Notes: generated by a model not told the origin, from the letters alone. 64,000 nucleotides of DNA from Planococcus shixiaomingii (GCF_030413615.1 NZ_CP129236.1:3270001-3334000); one strand, 5' to 3'; positions 49,776 through 58,124 are shown, counted from the first letter of the stretch. Numbers and translations are program-made.

Positions 49776-51923
49776 TTATATTTTGTTGATTGCCACCGTC
49801 ACTTTAAACAAATCACCATCAACTTCTATCCTCATCGAACCGCCATGCAATTCCACAATAGACTGCGCAATCGCCAAGCCAAGCCCTGACCCTTCTGTCT
49901 GCCGCGAAACATCTCCGCGTTTAAAGCGTTCGAACAGTTCGTCTGTGTTCTCTCCCAGTTCATAGCGGGTGACGTTTTTAATGACGAATTCCGCCTGGCC
50001 GTCCACTTCGTTCAATGAGATATAAACGCGCGTCCCAGGCAGCGCATATTTGATGGCATTGATGATCAGGTTATCCAATACGCGCCACCATTTCTGGCCG
50101 TCTGCATGAATGCAGATCGCTTTATCCGGTGCATTGATCCGAAAATCAAGGCCAGACGCTTCAATGTCTTCCGCGTGTTCCGCCAGAGCCTGCGTCATTA
50201 ATTGCGTCAGATCCAGGCGCGTCCGCTGCAATTCCATATTGCCGCTTGCCATTTTTGATACTTCGAACAAATCTTCAATGAGTGTTTTCAAGCGCTGTGA
50301 TTTGCGATCTAAAATTGCGACGTACGATAATCGGTCCTCTGTCGATAATTCCGGCGCTTTCATCAAATCGGTATAGGTGATGATTGACGTCAACGGCGTC
50401 CGCAAATCATGGCTGACATTCGTGATCAATTCGGTCTTCAGTCGTTCGCTTTTTGCTTGTTCGGACATCGATGTACGCACCCCCTCTTTCAGCAAATTTA
50501 ACTGGCGTGCATGATGCGCCAAAGGAGATCTGCCGCGGACCGGCAGTTCTTCGTTCAGCCTGCCGTTTACAAGGTTTTCTGTTCCTTGCATTAATACATT
50601 CAAATAACCGAAACGGTTCATCATGAAAAACAGAACCGGCAGGCCGATTAAGAGCGTCGCAGGAATCCAGATCAAAATTAAATCGGGAGTAATGAGCATT
50701 AGAGCCGAGCCAAAGCCCCAGAAAAAGATAACAATCAGCAAAACAAGCGTTTGGAAGCCGATTGATTTGTTTAAAAACGCTTGGCGCACGCTATAAAAAC
50801 TTTGGAGTGCCATGCTTTGTTGCAGCTCCGCTTTCAGCGATCGCTCGTTTTTGTAATACGCTATAAACCACACAAGCTGTAAAACAGTTAAACCAATAGA
50901 TAACAAAGCAACGCTTAAATACATGATCGTTCTAACCCAATTTTGCGCCATGGCATCAGACCATGTATATTGGATGACTGAAAACAAGTCAGCTGTTGCG
51001 CGTAGTCCGATTACCAGAGAGAGAAAAACAAGTAGAAAGCGTACCTCTATCAATAAGTCTTTCCATTTTCGATACAGTGAAAGATTTGTAAACCATTTGC
51101 CGTCGTACTTTAAGGTTGTAAAGAGCAAAATGACTCCCGCTATCGCCATAGCTAACAGGATATAAAAAATTGTCTTAGCAAAAGTGAATCCTTCCATACT
51201 TGCTGTTTGATCCGATGCTGCCCACAATTCACGATCTATTTGTATCGTTCCTTCAAACTCGGCATTTGAAGCAAAAACCGATTCCGGCATGGAAACATCA
51301 TAATTGTAATAGATTTCATCAGATGAAACTAAAGGCATTCTTGCGGTATATTTTTTTTCGAAAAATGGGTTTTCCTTAAGGGTACCTTTTGTAAACGTCT
51401 TCCCTGTTTTCATATTAGTCAATTCGTAGACATAATACCTCGTTTCTTCCTTAAACGATGGTGCTGTATTCTTCATTTGATTGATTACTTGTGCAGCCGC
51501 TTCCGCACGTTCTTCTTTTATTTTTTCACGCACTACATCATCATCTTCAAAATTACTAGTAATATCTTCAATCTTTTTATCGCGTTCTTCTGTCAGAATT
51601 TGTTCAAGGCTCTTATTCTCCATATTTTTAGCTTCTTCAATGTCAAAAGCATATTGATCTTGAATGCTTCGAACCTGTTCAGCAAGCGTTCCGAAACGGC
51701 TGCGGTATTCTTCAATATCCTCAGAAGATATTAGCCGCTCCTCATCCACTTTTGGAGGATCCAATTCCGTTCTGATCAACTCGGTTTCAAAGTAATGATA
51801 ATTCGAAATAAATTCATCCGTATCTGTGTAAGATTTCCCTATATACGCTGAACCCATTTGCATCAAAGCAAAAAATCCGATCAAAACCATCGATACAACC
51901 GCCAGCCAAATCCATTTCTTCAT
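49776..51923 (-). CDS. Large multi-pass sensor histidine kinase
   Basis: About 715 residues. TM1 (WIWLAVVSMVLIGFFALM) is followed by a roughly 215-residue extracellular region rich in charged helices (about 40-250, coiled-coil-like around 85-160), then about five more helices (about 250-460) and a HAMP-like linker. Next come HisKA with NVSHDLRTPLTSI (His near 505) and an HATPase (VLDNLIINAIKYAL, GSGLGLAIAQSI). The extracellular part matches no sensor I know. The ATG at 51923 has AAGGAG nine bases upstream; the in-frame ATG at 51932 abuts it. Third gene of a regulator-small protein-kinase operon. Confidence 0.87.
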   Translation of the reverse strand: MKKWIWLAVVSMVLIGFFALMQMGSAYIGKSYTDTDEFISNYHYFETELIRTELDPPKVDEERLISSEDIEEYRSRFGTLAEQVRSIQDQYAFDIEEAKNMENKSLEQILTEERDKKIEDITSNFEDDDVVREKIKEERAEAAAQVINQMKNTAPSFKEETRYYVYELTNMKTGKTFTKGTLKENPFFEKKYTARMPLVSSDEIYYNYDVSMPESVFASNAEFEGTIQIDRELWAASDQTASMEGFTFAKTIFYILLAMAIAGVILLFTTLKYDGKWFTNLSLYRKWKDLLIEVRFLLVFLSLVIGLRATADLFSVIQYTWSDAMAQNWVRTIMYLSVALLSIGLTVLQLVWFIAYYKNERSLKAELQQSMALQSFYSVRQAFLNKSIGFQTLVLLIVIFFWGFGSALMLITPDLILIWIPATLLIGLPVLFFMMNRFGYLNVLMQGTENLVNGRLNEELPVRGRSPLAHHARQLNLLKEGVRTSMSEQAKSERLKTELITNVSHDLRTPLTSIITYTDLMKAPELSTEDRLSYVAILDRKSQRLKTLIEDLFEVSKMASGNMELQRTRLDLTQLMTQALAEHAEDIEASGLDFRINAPDKAICIHADGQKWWRVLDNLIINAIKYALPGTRVYISLNEVDGQAEFVIKNVTRYELGENTDELFERFKRGDVSRQTEGSGLGLAIAQSIVELHGGSMRIEVDGDLFKVTVAINKI

Positions 51924-51924
51924 C

Positions 51925-52074
51925 TCAAGCATCTCCTTGCGTCAGCGTCCGAAGCGAAGCCAGCAATTCAGCTGCTGGCGGAAAAAACAACATGTCCCAG
52001 ATAAACGAAAAGCAATAAAGCAAAGAGAATAAAGCGATGACAATAGCAGCAATGGACCAAAGATCATTTTTCAA
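51925..52074 (-). CDS. 49-residue membrane protein between response regulator and kinase
   Basis: A frame from TTG at 52074 to TGA at 51925 encodes 49 residues. It has a polar start (MKNDLWS), one strong membrane segment (IAAIVIALFSLLYCFSFIWDMLFF), a PPAAELLASLRTL amphipathic stretch and QGDA at the end. It overlaps the regulator stop by 11 bases and stops one base before the kinase ATG, so the three genes are tightly packed. The kinase ribosome binding site lies inside it. TTG initiation and a distant GGTGGGG ribosome binding site are weak points; coupling could compensate. No named family recognised. Confidence 0.62.
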   Translation of the reverse strand: MKNDLWSIAAIVIALFSLLYCFSFIWDMLFFPPAAELLASLRTLTQGDA

Positions 52075-52756
52075 TTTTGTAGCCAATGCCCCACACCACC
52101 TTTAAATATCTTGGATTTTTCGGATCTGCTTCGATTTTTTCCCGGATTTTCCGAATATGTACTGCAACAATATTTTCGGCATTATAGGCGGGTTCGTTCC
52201 ATACCCGCTCGTAAATGTCCCTTATGGAGAAAACGCGTCCAGCATTCTCCATCAGTAATTCAGTGATTTTAAACTCGATTGGAGTCAGTTTAATCGGTTC
52301 CCCGTGCAGACTGACTTCTTTTGAATCGGCATCCAGCACAAGCCCATCAATTTCCAGACGCTGTGTTTTCCCCTGATAGGTTCCGAGAGTCACGTAACGT
52401 CTCAGCTGAGATTTGACCCGTGCCACCAGTTCCATCGGATGAAACGGTTTTGTTACATAGTCATCCGCCCCGACAGACAAGCCGTGGATTTTATCTGAAT
52501 CCTCCGCTTTCGCACTGAGCATGATGATCGGGATATTGCGCTGTTCCCGAATTTTGAACGTCGCGGAAATGCCGTCTAATTTCGGCATCATAATATCCAG
52601 AATGATGACATGCACTTCGTTGGATGCCAGCTGTTCGATGGCTTCAAGGCCATTTGAAGCTTTCAGCACCCGGTAGCCCTCGTTTTTCAAATAAATTTCT
52701 ATGCCGTCCCGGATGTCTTGATCATCATCTGTCACAAGTACCGTAAATTGACTCAT
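52064..52756 (-). CDS. OmpR/PhoB-type response regulator
   Basis: About 230 residues. Receiver with DDD (about 9-11), phospho-acceptor Asp in IILDIMMPKLDG (about 54), Ser in IMLSAK and Lys in YVTKPFHP. The winged-helix domain has ITELLMENAGRVFSIRDIYERVW and NIVAVHIRKIREKIE, ending GIGYKIEK. ATG at 52756 follows GAGGTGTGGG. First gene of the operon with the small membrane protein and large kinase. Confidence 0.92.
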   Translation of the reverse strand: MSQFTVLVTDDDQDIRDGIEIYLKNEGYRVLKASNGLEAIEQLASNEVHVIILDIMMPKLDGISATFKIREQRNIPIIMLSAKAEDSDKIHGLSVGADDYVTKPFHPMELVARVKSQLRRYVTLGTYQGKTQRLEIDGLVLDADSKEVSLHGEPIKLTPIEFKITELLMENAGRVFSIRDIYERVWNEPAYNAENIVAVHIRKIREKIEADPKNPRYLKVVWGIGYKIEK

Positions 52757-52854
52757 TGCCCACACCTCTTTCATCTATGCCATTATTGTATAAGCTAATT
52801 CTTAAGCTGAGCTTAGGGAAAGTATGAAGAAATTCTTAAGAAAACGAATCGTTC

Positions 52855-53739
52855 TTAAGTATTTCCCACCTTTTTATCGACTGGCTTTCTTTTGGCGAGC
52901 GTCAAGACCACGATTCCGCACAGCAATAAGCCAACTCCGGACCAAGCGGTTGAGTTTAAAGTTTCGCCGACCACAAGAACTCCGAGGAGCGAAGCGGTCA
53001 GCGGTTCTGCCAATGACAATGTGACAGCGGATGACGATGGAATTTGTTTTAATCCTCTTGAAAACAAAATATACGAAAGGCCGGTCGCCGCCAGGCCTAA
53101 ATACAAAATGACGCTTAAGTTTTCAGCAGACTGAATAAATGATACATCCAAAATCAACAAAAACGGCAATAGAAATAAGGCACTTAGCGAAAAAATTACC
53201 GCCACTGCCGGAACAGCTTCCATCGCTTGAAGAACCGTTTTACTGACGATGGCATAACCGGCGAATGATAAACCTGCGCCTAACGCCAAGGCAATTCCAA
53301 ATGAATCAACGGCAGCCGATTCCGTATTTGCGAACAATAGGATACAGCCGCCAATCGCGCAGGCCGTGGCTATGATCCACACTCGATTCGGCTTCGTTTT
53401 CAAAAACACCCACTCGAGAATTCCTGTAAAAACTGGCGCACTGCCGATTGCTACTACCGTTCCTACCGCAATGCCGGTCAATTGTACCGATGAAAAAAAT
53501 AAAGGCTGAAACAAAGCCATCGCAGCAGCCGATAACCAAGCCGCTTTCCATGGAATCGTTTTAGCATTCAAAGTTTTAGTCCATATGACAAAAGCCAAAA
53601 GCGTAAAGCCGCCGATACTCAATCGGAGCGCTCCAATTGCCAACGGATGCGCGGTTCCAGCGATAAAAGTTTGAGCTGTTCCTGTAGTTCCCCAGAGCAT
53701 AGCTGCCAGCAAAACCAATATGTAAGGTAAAAAATTCAC
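52855..53739 (-). CDS. EamA/DMT family transporter (second copy)
   Basis: About 294 residues with ten hydrophobic helices in two EamA repeats: ILVLLAAMLWGTTGTAQTF at the start and SLAEPLTASLLGVLVVGETLN in the second half. Substrate unknown. The GTG at 53739 with AGGTG eight bases upstream is preferred; the ATG at 53763 has no ribosome binding site. Not closely similar to the DMT gene at 17691. Confidence 0.85.
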   Translation of the reverse strand: MNFLPYILVLLAAMLWGTTGTAQTFIAGTAHPLAIGALRLSIGGFTLLAFVIWTKTLNAKTIPWKAAWLSAAAMALFQPLFFSSVQLTGIAVGTVVAIGSAPVFTGILEWVFLKTKPNRVWIIATACAIGGCILLFANTESAAVDSFGIALALGAGLSFAGYAIVSKTVLQAMEAVPAVAVIFSLSALFLLPFLLILDVSFIQSAENLSVILYLGLAATGLSYILFSRGLKQIPSSSAVTLSLAEPLTASLLGVLVVGETLNSTAWSGVGLLLCGIVVLTLAKRKPVDKKVGNT

Positions 53740-53848
53740 GTTTTTGCACCTGCCCTTTTCCATCTTAATTACTACCTTACCATTAAATTTAATGTTTGAG
53801 ACCTGGCTTTCTATGAATTATAATAAAGGAAAAAGAGGAGGCGATCAT

Positions 53849-54079
53849 ATGTATATGACAGTCCCGGAAACTGCCGCTTTTTTATCCATGCCTGAAGAAC
53901 AAGTGACCCGCTATGTACTCGAAGGCCGAATTCGCGCAGTCCATGACGGTGAACAATACTTGGTCAACACCTCACAGTTTGAGTCGCATTTTCTGCAGTT
54001 GGAACAAATCAAACAAGAACTTGAAGAATGGCGCAATACACCGATTCCTGATGATATTGATATTAAAGACGAGGATTGA
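53849..54079 (+). CDS. Small helix-turn-helix (excisionase-type) protein
   Basis: A 76-residue protein. Residues 1-50 form an excisionase-like winged HTH (VPETAAFLSMPEEQVTRYVL, EGRIRAVHDGEQYLVN), followed by a short charged helix and an acidic tail (DDIDIKDED). RBS GAGGAGGCGATC supports the ATG at 53849. No phage or integrase gene is nearby, so despite the fold it is more likely a small regulator than a recombination directionality factor. Confidence 0.78.
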   Translation: MYMTVPETAAFLSMPEEQVTRYVLEGRIRAVHDGEQYLVNTSQFESHFLQLEQIKQELEEWRNTPIPDDIDIKDED

Positions 54080-54098
54080 AATTTTCGCATTTCAAAGT

Positions 54099-54140
54099 AA
54101 AAAGCCCGTTTACTGGACACATTCAGTAAACGGGCTTTTT
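54099..54140 (+). terminator. Terminator of the small HTH gene
   Basis: AAAAGCCCGTTTACTG/CAGTAAACGGGCTTTTT, a 16-bp stem. Confidence 0.9.
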
Positions 54141-54185
54141 CCTACAGAAAAAACATCTATCTAAGTTAATCTTAATTTTTCAACT

Positions 54186-54245
54186 ACTAGTATTCCGCAA
54201 AACAACAACGCTTTCACACGGAAGGCTCCGCTGTTTTGCTCCATA
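54186..54245. repeat. 60-bp inverted-repeat element, relative of 41117-41246
   Basis: Begins ACTAGTATTCCGCAAAACA and ends GGCTCCGCTGTTTTGC then TCCATA, matching both ends of the 130-bp element at 41117 with a deleted interior. The 361-base gap 54080-54440 has no gene. Confidence 0.7.
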
Positions 54246-54257
54246 CCGAGAGATTTC

Positions 54258-54386
54258 TTAGCGCAGGCGCGTCCACGAGCTAGGCGAAGCAAGAAGACGA
54301 ATGTTCTTCTCAGCTTCTTGCGAGAGCCAAGGTGGTGCCATGAATTCATGGCGCCGCCTTTGCGACGAGCTTGCGCAGGAGCAATG
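54258..54386 (-). repeat. Composite repeat: copy of the 48980 element and variable-stem hairpin copy 4
   Basis: On the minus strand: the flank GCTCCTGCGCAAGCTCGTCG then CAAA (54358-54383), then a long palindrome centred on GCCATGAATTCATGGC (54338-54353) extended by GGCGGC/ACCACC with G-T pairs. Next is the stem GCAAGAAG/CTTCTTGC and the GGACGCGCCTGCGCT tail shared with 48980-49062. Confidence 0.65.
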
Positions 54387-54440
54387 TTCTTTGCCTTTCC
54401 CAAAGCGACCGAAGCGGTATAAAGAGTTTATACTTTTTTT

Positions 54441-55454
54441 CTATTGCACTGAATGTGAGACCAGTAAACTATTCAATTTCCCTTGAATATGCCCGCCCCA
54501 CTTTTCAAATTCGACTAAGAATCCGTCATGCCCAAAATCAGTTTCAACAAGCTCCCAAGATGCTTTCGGCAATTCTTTCAGCCATGGCACCATCAACTCT
54601 TGAGGATAAAGCAAGTCATTAGTAAAAGATAAAGATAAAATTTCGGTTTCCACTTTCACCTCTCGTACGTCATGTGTATTCATGGCTTTTAGAAGTGTTA
54701 CATAACTATTGGCGTCAAAGCGTTTTGCCAATTTTTCTCCTTGGTAGGTTAAATACGATTCGACGTCAAATTGCTTGCCGTTATGGTCGCGGCCAAAACG
54801 ACCATTGAACATCTCACTGCTTCGATACGTTACCATACCCGCCATACGCGCAATGCGGAAACCGTTAAGCTGGGTAGAATCGATATAATTGCCGCCATTG
54901 AAATTTGAATCACCTTCAATCGCTTGAATGCCAATGTGATTAAAAGCAATTCCGTAATCGCTATAAGCCGGCGTTACTGCAAGCGGAAAAATCGTATCCA
55001 CAAAATCCGGATAAAGATGCCCCCACTCCAGCGTCTTCATGCCGCCGAGCGAACCGCCGATTACTGCAGCTAAATGATTGATGCCCAACTTTTGGAGCGC
55101 GGCATGTTCTGCCTGCACCATGTCCCGGATGGTCAAGAGCGGAAAAGAAGCGCGGTACGGTTCTCCGGTTTCAGGATCGATTGACTGCGGACCGGTGGAT
55201 CCGTTGCAACCGCCTAAAATGTTGAAGGTGATCACTTGAAACCTGTTCGTATCCACGGCTTTTCCCGGGCCGATCAATCCCGCCCACCACCCTGGCTTTT
55301 CCTCTGTACCGACACTGTATTGGTCTCCGGTCAGTGCATGGCAGACGAGGATGGCCGGAGCATCTCTTTCGCCGCATCGTTCATAAGCGAGTGTTACGTC
55401 ATGCAACGTATGGTTTGACTCGAGAGTGAAAGAGCCGATGGATACGACAGCCAT
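54441..55454 (-). CDS. metX: Homoserine O-acetyltransferase
   Basis: A 337-residue alpha/beta hydrolase that acylates homoserine, normally with acetyl-CoA, to feed direct sulfhydrylation by MetY. Marks: HALTGDQY, NILGGCNGSTGP, nucleophile Ser in IGGSLGGMKTLEW (about residue 137), Asp in TNDLLYPQE and His in FGHDGFLVEF (about 320). RBS AAGGAGGAG, 13 bases after metY. The MetX family includes some succinyltransferases; specificity residues cannot be judged here. Controlled by the SAM riboswitch at 56861. Confidence 0.92.
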   Translation of the reverse strand: MAVVSIGSFTLESNHTLHDVTLAYERCGERDAPAILVCHALTGDQYSVGTEEKPGWWAGLIGPGKAVDTNRFQVITFNILGGCNGSTGPQSIDPETGEPYRASFPLLTIRDMVQAEHAALQKLGINHLAAVIGGSLGGMKTLEWGHLYPDFVDTIFPLAVTPAYSDYGIAFNHIGIQAIEGDSNFNGGNYIDSTQLNGFRIARMAGMVTYRSSEMFNGRFGRDHNGKQFDVESYLTYQGEKLAKRFDANSYVTLLKAMNTHDVREVKVETEILSLSFTNDLLYPQELMVPWLKELPKASWELVETDFGHDGFLVEFEKWGGHIQGKLNSLLVSHSVQ

Positions 55455-55467
55455 ATCGATCTCCTCC

Positions 55468-56760
55468 TTAAACGTTTTCTAGAACCGCTGATTTGATGGC
55501 TTGTTCAAGATCCGCAATCAAATCATCCGCATTTTCCAGTCCGACCGACAGGCGAATCAATTCTTCCGTAACGCCGGACAATTCCAATTCCTCTTTTTGC
55601 AACTGCTGATGCGTCGTTGAAGCTGGATGGATGATGAGCGATTTTGCATCTCCGACATTGGCTACATGCGACCATAATGCAACACTATCGATTACTTTTC
55701 TGCCCGCTTCGCGTCCGCCTTTCACCCCGAAGTTGACGATGGATCCAAACGTACCCTTCAAGTATTTTTGAGCGAGGCCATGGGATGGATGATCTTCAAA
55801 ACCGATATAATTGACCCACTCCACTTGCGGATGTTCTTTTAAAAATTCAGCCACTTTCCGTGCGTTGCTGCTGTGTTTCGGCAACCGCAGATGCAAAGTT
55901 TCAAGACCCTGTAAAAATGCATGTGCGCTCTCCGGGCTTAACGACGGTCCGAAGTCCCGAAGCAATTGTACGCGAAGCTTTGTCGCAAACGCCGCTTCCG
56001 GAACATCAACTCCAAACCGGATACCATGATAGCTTTCATCCGGTTCTGTGTAGTTCGGGAAGCGCGGGTTGTTCCAGTCGAATTTCCCTGCATCGACTGC
56101 AACGCCACCAATTGTCGTGCCGTGTCCGCCGATCCATTTTGTTGCCGAATGGATGACGACATCCGCTCCAAATTCGATCGGGTTGCTGCCGTATGGCGAA
56201 GCGAATGTATTGTCAATCAACAGAGGAACGCCGTTTTCGTGTGCAATGTCCGCCACTTTTTCAACGTCGAAAACATTCAAGCTTGGATTGCCGATAATTT
56301 CCCCGAACACCGCTTTTGTTTTATCGGTGATCGCTGCCCTAAAGTTTTCCGGATCCGTCGCATCAACAAATTTCACTGTAATACCGTAACGCGGCAGCGT
56401 GTTGGCGAACAAATTATAGGTACCTCCGTATAAATTGCTGTCAGAGACAATCTCATCTCCTGCTTCGGCAATGTTAAGTATAGAAAATGCGATGGCCGCC
56501 ATGCCGGAAGCAAGCGCCACTGCAGCGGTCCCGCCTTCAAGCAGCGCCACCCGCTGCTCAAACACATCGACCGTCGGGTTCATAATGCGCGAGTAGATGT
56601 TCCCTGTTTCTTTCAAGCCAAAGAGATTTTGTGCATGCTCCGTATTTTTGAATACATAAGAAGTTGTTTTGTGAATCGGTACCCCTCTTGCACCTGTCCC
56701 TGGATCAGGCTGCTGTCCTCCATGCAATAAAAGCGTTTCTGGTTTAAAATTTGTCATCAT
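55468..56760 (-). CDS. metY: O-acetylhomoserine sulfhydrylase (aminocarboxypropyltransferase)
   Basis: A 430-residue PLP enzyme of the Cys/Met metabolism family, converting O-acetylhomoserine and sulfide (or methanethiol) to homocysteine (or methionine). Marks: TTSYVFKNTEHA near 33, YSRIMNPT (about 56), ALASGMAAIAFSIL, LLIDNTFASPYG and the PLP Lys in HSATKWIGGHGTTIGG (about 209). Its length of about 430 fits the MetY branch. First gene after the SAM-I leader; RBS AGGAGG. Confidence 0.92.
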   Translation of the reverse strand: MMTNFKPETLLLHGGQQPDPGTGARGVPIHKTTSYVFKNTEHAQNLFGLKETGNIYSRIMNPTVDVFEQRVALLEGGTAAVALASGMAAIAFSILNIAEAGDEIVSDSNLYGGTYNLFANTLPRYGITVKFVDATDPENFRAAITDKTKAVFGEIIGNPSLNVFDVEKVADIAHENGVPLLIDNTFASPYGSNPIEFGADVVIHSATKWIGGHGTTIGGVAVDAGKFDWNNPRFPNYTEPDESYHGIRFGVDVPEAAFATKLRVQLLRDFGPSLSPESAHAFLQGLETLHLRLPKHSSNARKVAEFLKEHPQVEWVNYIGFEDHPSHGLAQKYLKGTFGSIVNFGVKGGREAGRKVIDSVALWSHVANVGDAKSLIIHPASTTHQQLQKEELELSGVTEELIRLSVGLENADDLIADLEQAIKSAVLENV

Positions 56761-56811
56761 CGATTCCTCCTAAGGTTTTATTGATGGATTACAAAGACGA
56801 GGAGGGAACAG

Positions 56812-56842
56812 AAAAAGGCCCTCTTCGTTAAGAAGAGGGCCG
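56812..56842 (-). terminator. Riboswitch-controlled terminator of metYX
   Basis: AAAAAGGCCCTCTTC/GAAGAGGGCC stem with T run on the minus strand, between the aptamer and metY; the expression platform. Confidence 0.9.
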
Positions 56843-56860
56843 TCATTTACGGAGATACCT

Positions 56861-56977
56861 CCTCTTATCTGCCAGACCAATTTGCAGGTCTGTAGGATTT
56901 AGCACCTTTACAAGCAGGCTGCTTGTAGGTTGCCGGGCATCGCAGGGCCTATTCCCTCCGCCACTCTTGATAAGAGT
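56861..56977 (-). ncRNA. SAM-I (S-box) riboswitch of metYX
   Basis: On the minus strand: P1 strand ACTCTTATCAAGAGTGGCGG, then AGGGA, GGCCCTGCGATGCCCGGCAA, AAGGTGCTAAATCC and the P1 return AGATAAGAGG. These are the conserved core elements of the S-box aptamer in order. SAM binding favours the terminator at 56812 and shuts off metYX. Confidence 0.95.
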
Positions 56978-57007
56978 ATTCAGATTTAGTTTTCCATCAT
57001 GTGAAGA

Positions 57008-57036
57008 AGTATAAAAATTCTTTTTACTTTTGTCAA
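57008..57036 (-). promoter_or_regulatory. Promoter of the metYX S-box transcript
   Basis: Minus strand TTGACA (57036-57031), exact 17-base spacer, TATACT (57013-57008): near-consensus housekeeping promoter just upstream of the aptamer. Confidence 0.85.
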
Positions 57037-57108
57037 GCGAAGTTGTTAAAAAATTTTGAAACCTTCTCACTTTTGATACGTTTATTAAGTAAGAAAAGAG
57101 GGATCGAT

Positions 57109-57750
57109 ATGATTTTATGGACTGCAATCGCACTTATAACAGGATATTTTATCGGCTGTCTACATGGATCAACGGTTGCCCAGCTCTTCTCAGGCATCAA
57201 CATCAAAAATGAAGGCATCAAAAATTCAGGAGCATCCAACGCCGCGATTGTGCTTGGCTGGAAATATGGGGTACTCGTCGCTTTTCTCGATATTTTCAAA
57301 GGCTTTATCGCAGTTGCGGGATTAAGGATGTTGCTTGAGAGCTTCGGCTTGTCGAATGAACTGGTCTGGACGCTGTTGTTTGTGATCGGAGCCGGAGTTG
57401 TCTTTGGGCATAACTTTCCTTTCTACATGAATTTCGACGGCGGAAAAGGAACCGCTGCAGTCATCGGTGTCATGCTTGCGCTCGATTGGAAATTGGGGTT
57501 GGCTGGCGGGTTATTGATGGTGGCTGCTGCTTTGACGACGGGTTATCTGGTCATCGGAGTGCTTCTTCTCTACGGTATGTTTCTCGCTATTGCCTTTTGG
57601 CCGGCCGAAAGCATGTGGCCAATCGGGATGGCCCTTTTGCTTTGCGCTATGGCGGTATGGAAGCACCTCGAGAACATTGCGCGCATTAAAAATGGCACTG
57701 AACCAAAAGTCTATTCCGTCTTCAAGAAAAAGCCGGCCGGCTCTAGTTAA
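57109..57750 (+). CDS. Diverged PlsY-like acyltransferase paralog
   Basis: A 213-residue membrane protein with about five helices. PlsY motif 2 is canonical (GHNFPFYMNFDGGKGTAA, about 100-117), but motif 1 is altered (NSGASNAAIVLG instead of SGNIGATN). Compared with the copy at 7726 it is longer and ends with a basic tail (KIKNG..KVYSVFKKKPAG). RBS AGAGGG before the ATG at 57109. It sits between two divergent S-box leaders but has no riboswitch itself. A different acyl acceptor or donor is possible. Confidence 0.82.
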   Translation: MILWTAIALITGYFIGCLHGSTVAQLFSGINIKNEGIKNSGASNAAIVLGWKYGVLVAFLDIFKGFIAVAGLRMLLESFGLSNELVWTLLFVIGAGVVFGHNFPFYMNFDGGKGTAAVIGVMLALDWKLGLAGGLLMVAAALTTGYLVIGVLLLYGMFLAIAFWPAESMWPIGMALLLCAMAVWKHLENIARIKNGTEPKVYSVFKKKPAGSS

Positions 57751-57831
57751 GAGCTGCCGGTTTTAGTTTTTACAAACAGCTTTACTTAATGGATAAACTA
57801 ACGAACTTAAAACTTTTTTCAAAATAATGCC

Positions 57832-57860
57832 TTGACTTTTTTATTATTCCACTCTAAAGT
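57832..57860 (+). promoter_or_regulatory. Promoter of the metNIQ S-box transcript
   Basis: TTGACT, 17-base spacer, TAAAGT, about 30 bases before the aptamer. Confidence 0.7.
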
Positions 57861-57890
57861 AAGACTCACGAATCGAATACGTACATCACT

Positions 57891-58006
57891 TTCTTATCAA
57901 GAGAAACCGAGGGACAGGCCCTATGACGTTTCAGCAGCAGGTTTGCTTAATGCAAACACTGTGCTAACTCCTGCAAATGCGCTTTATGCATTTGGAAGAT
58001 AAGAAA
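57891..58006 (+). ncRNA. SAM-I (S-box) riboswitch of the metNIQ operon
   Basis: TTCTTATCAAGAGAAACCGA, GGGACAGGCCCTATGACG, GTGCTAACTCCTGC and the P1 return AAGATAAGAA follow the S-box consensus in order. The P4 arm is formed by AAATGCGCTTTATGCATTT. The gap 57751-58124 is otherwise promoter and terminator. Confidence 0.94.
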
Positions 58007-58025
58007 TTAGATGGTTTCATGCCGA

Positions 58026-58069
58026 AGCCTTCTTTTTTCTTGTGGATAAGAAAAAAGAGGGCTTTTTTT
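58026..58069 (+). terminator. Riboswitch-controlled terminator of metNIQ
   Basis: AGCCTTCTTTTTTCTT/AAGAAAAAAGAGGGCT stem followed by seven T. Confidence 0.88.
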
Positions 58070-58124
58070 CGTTCATTTTTGGAAGGCTGATGTACAAGAT
58101 TTAAATTATTTAAGGAGGAAGATC

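Noticed and set aside
53849..54079. Prophage excisionase marking an integrated element
   Set aside because: No integrase, attachment duplication or phage gene is nearby; neighbours are core-like.
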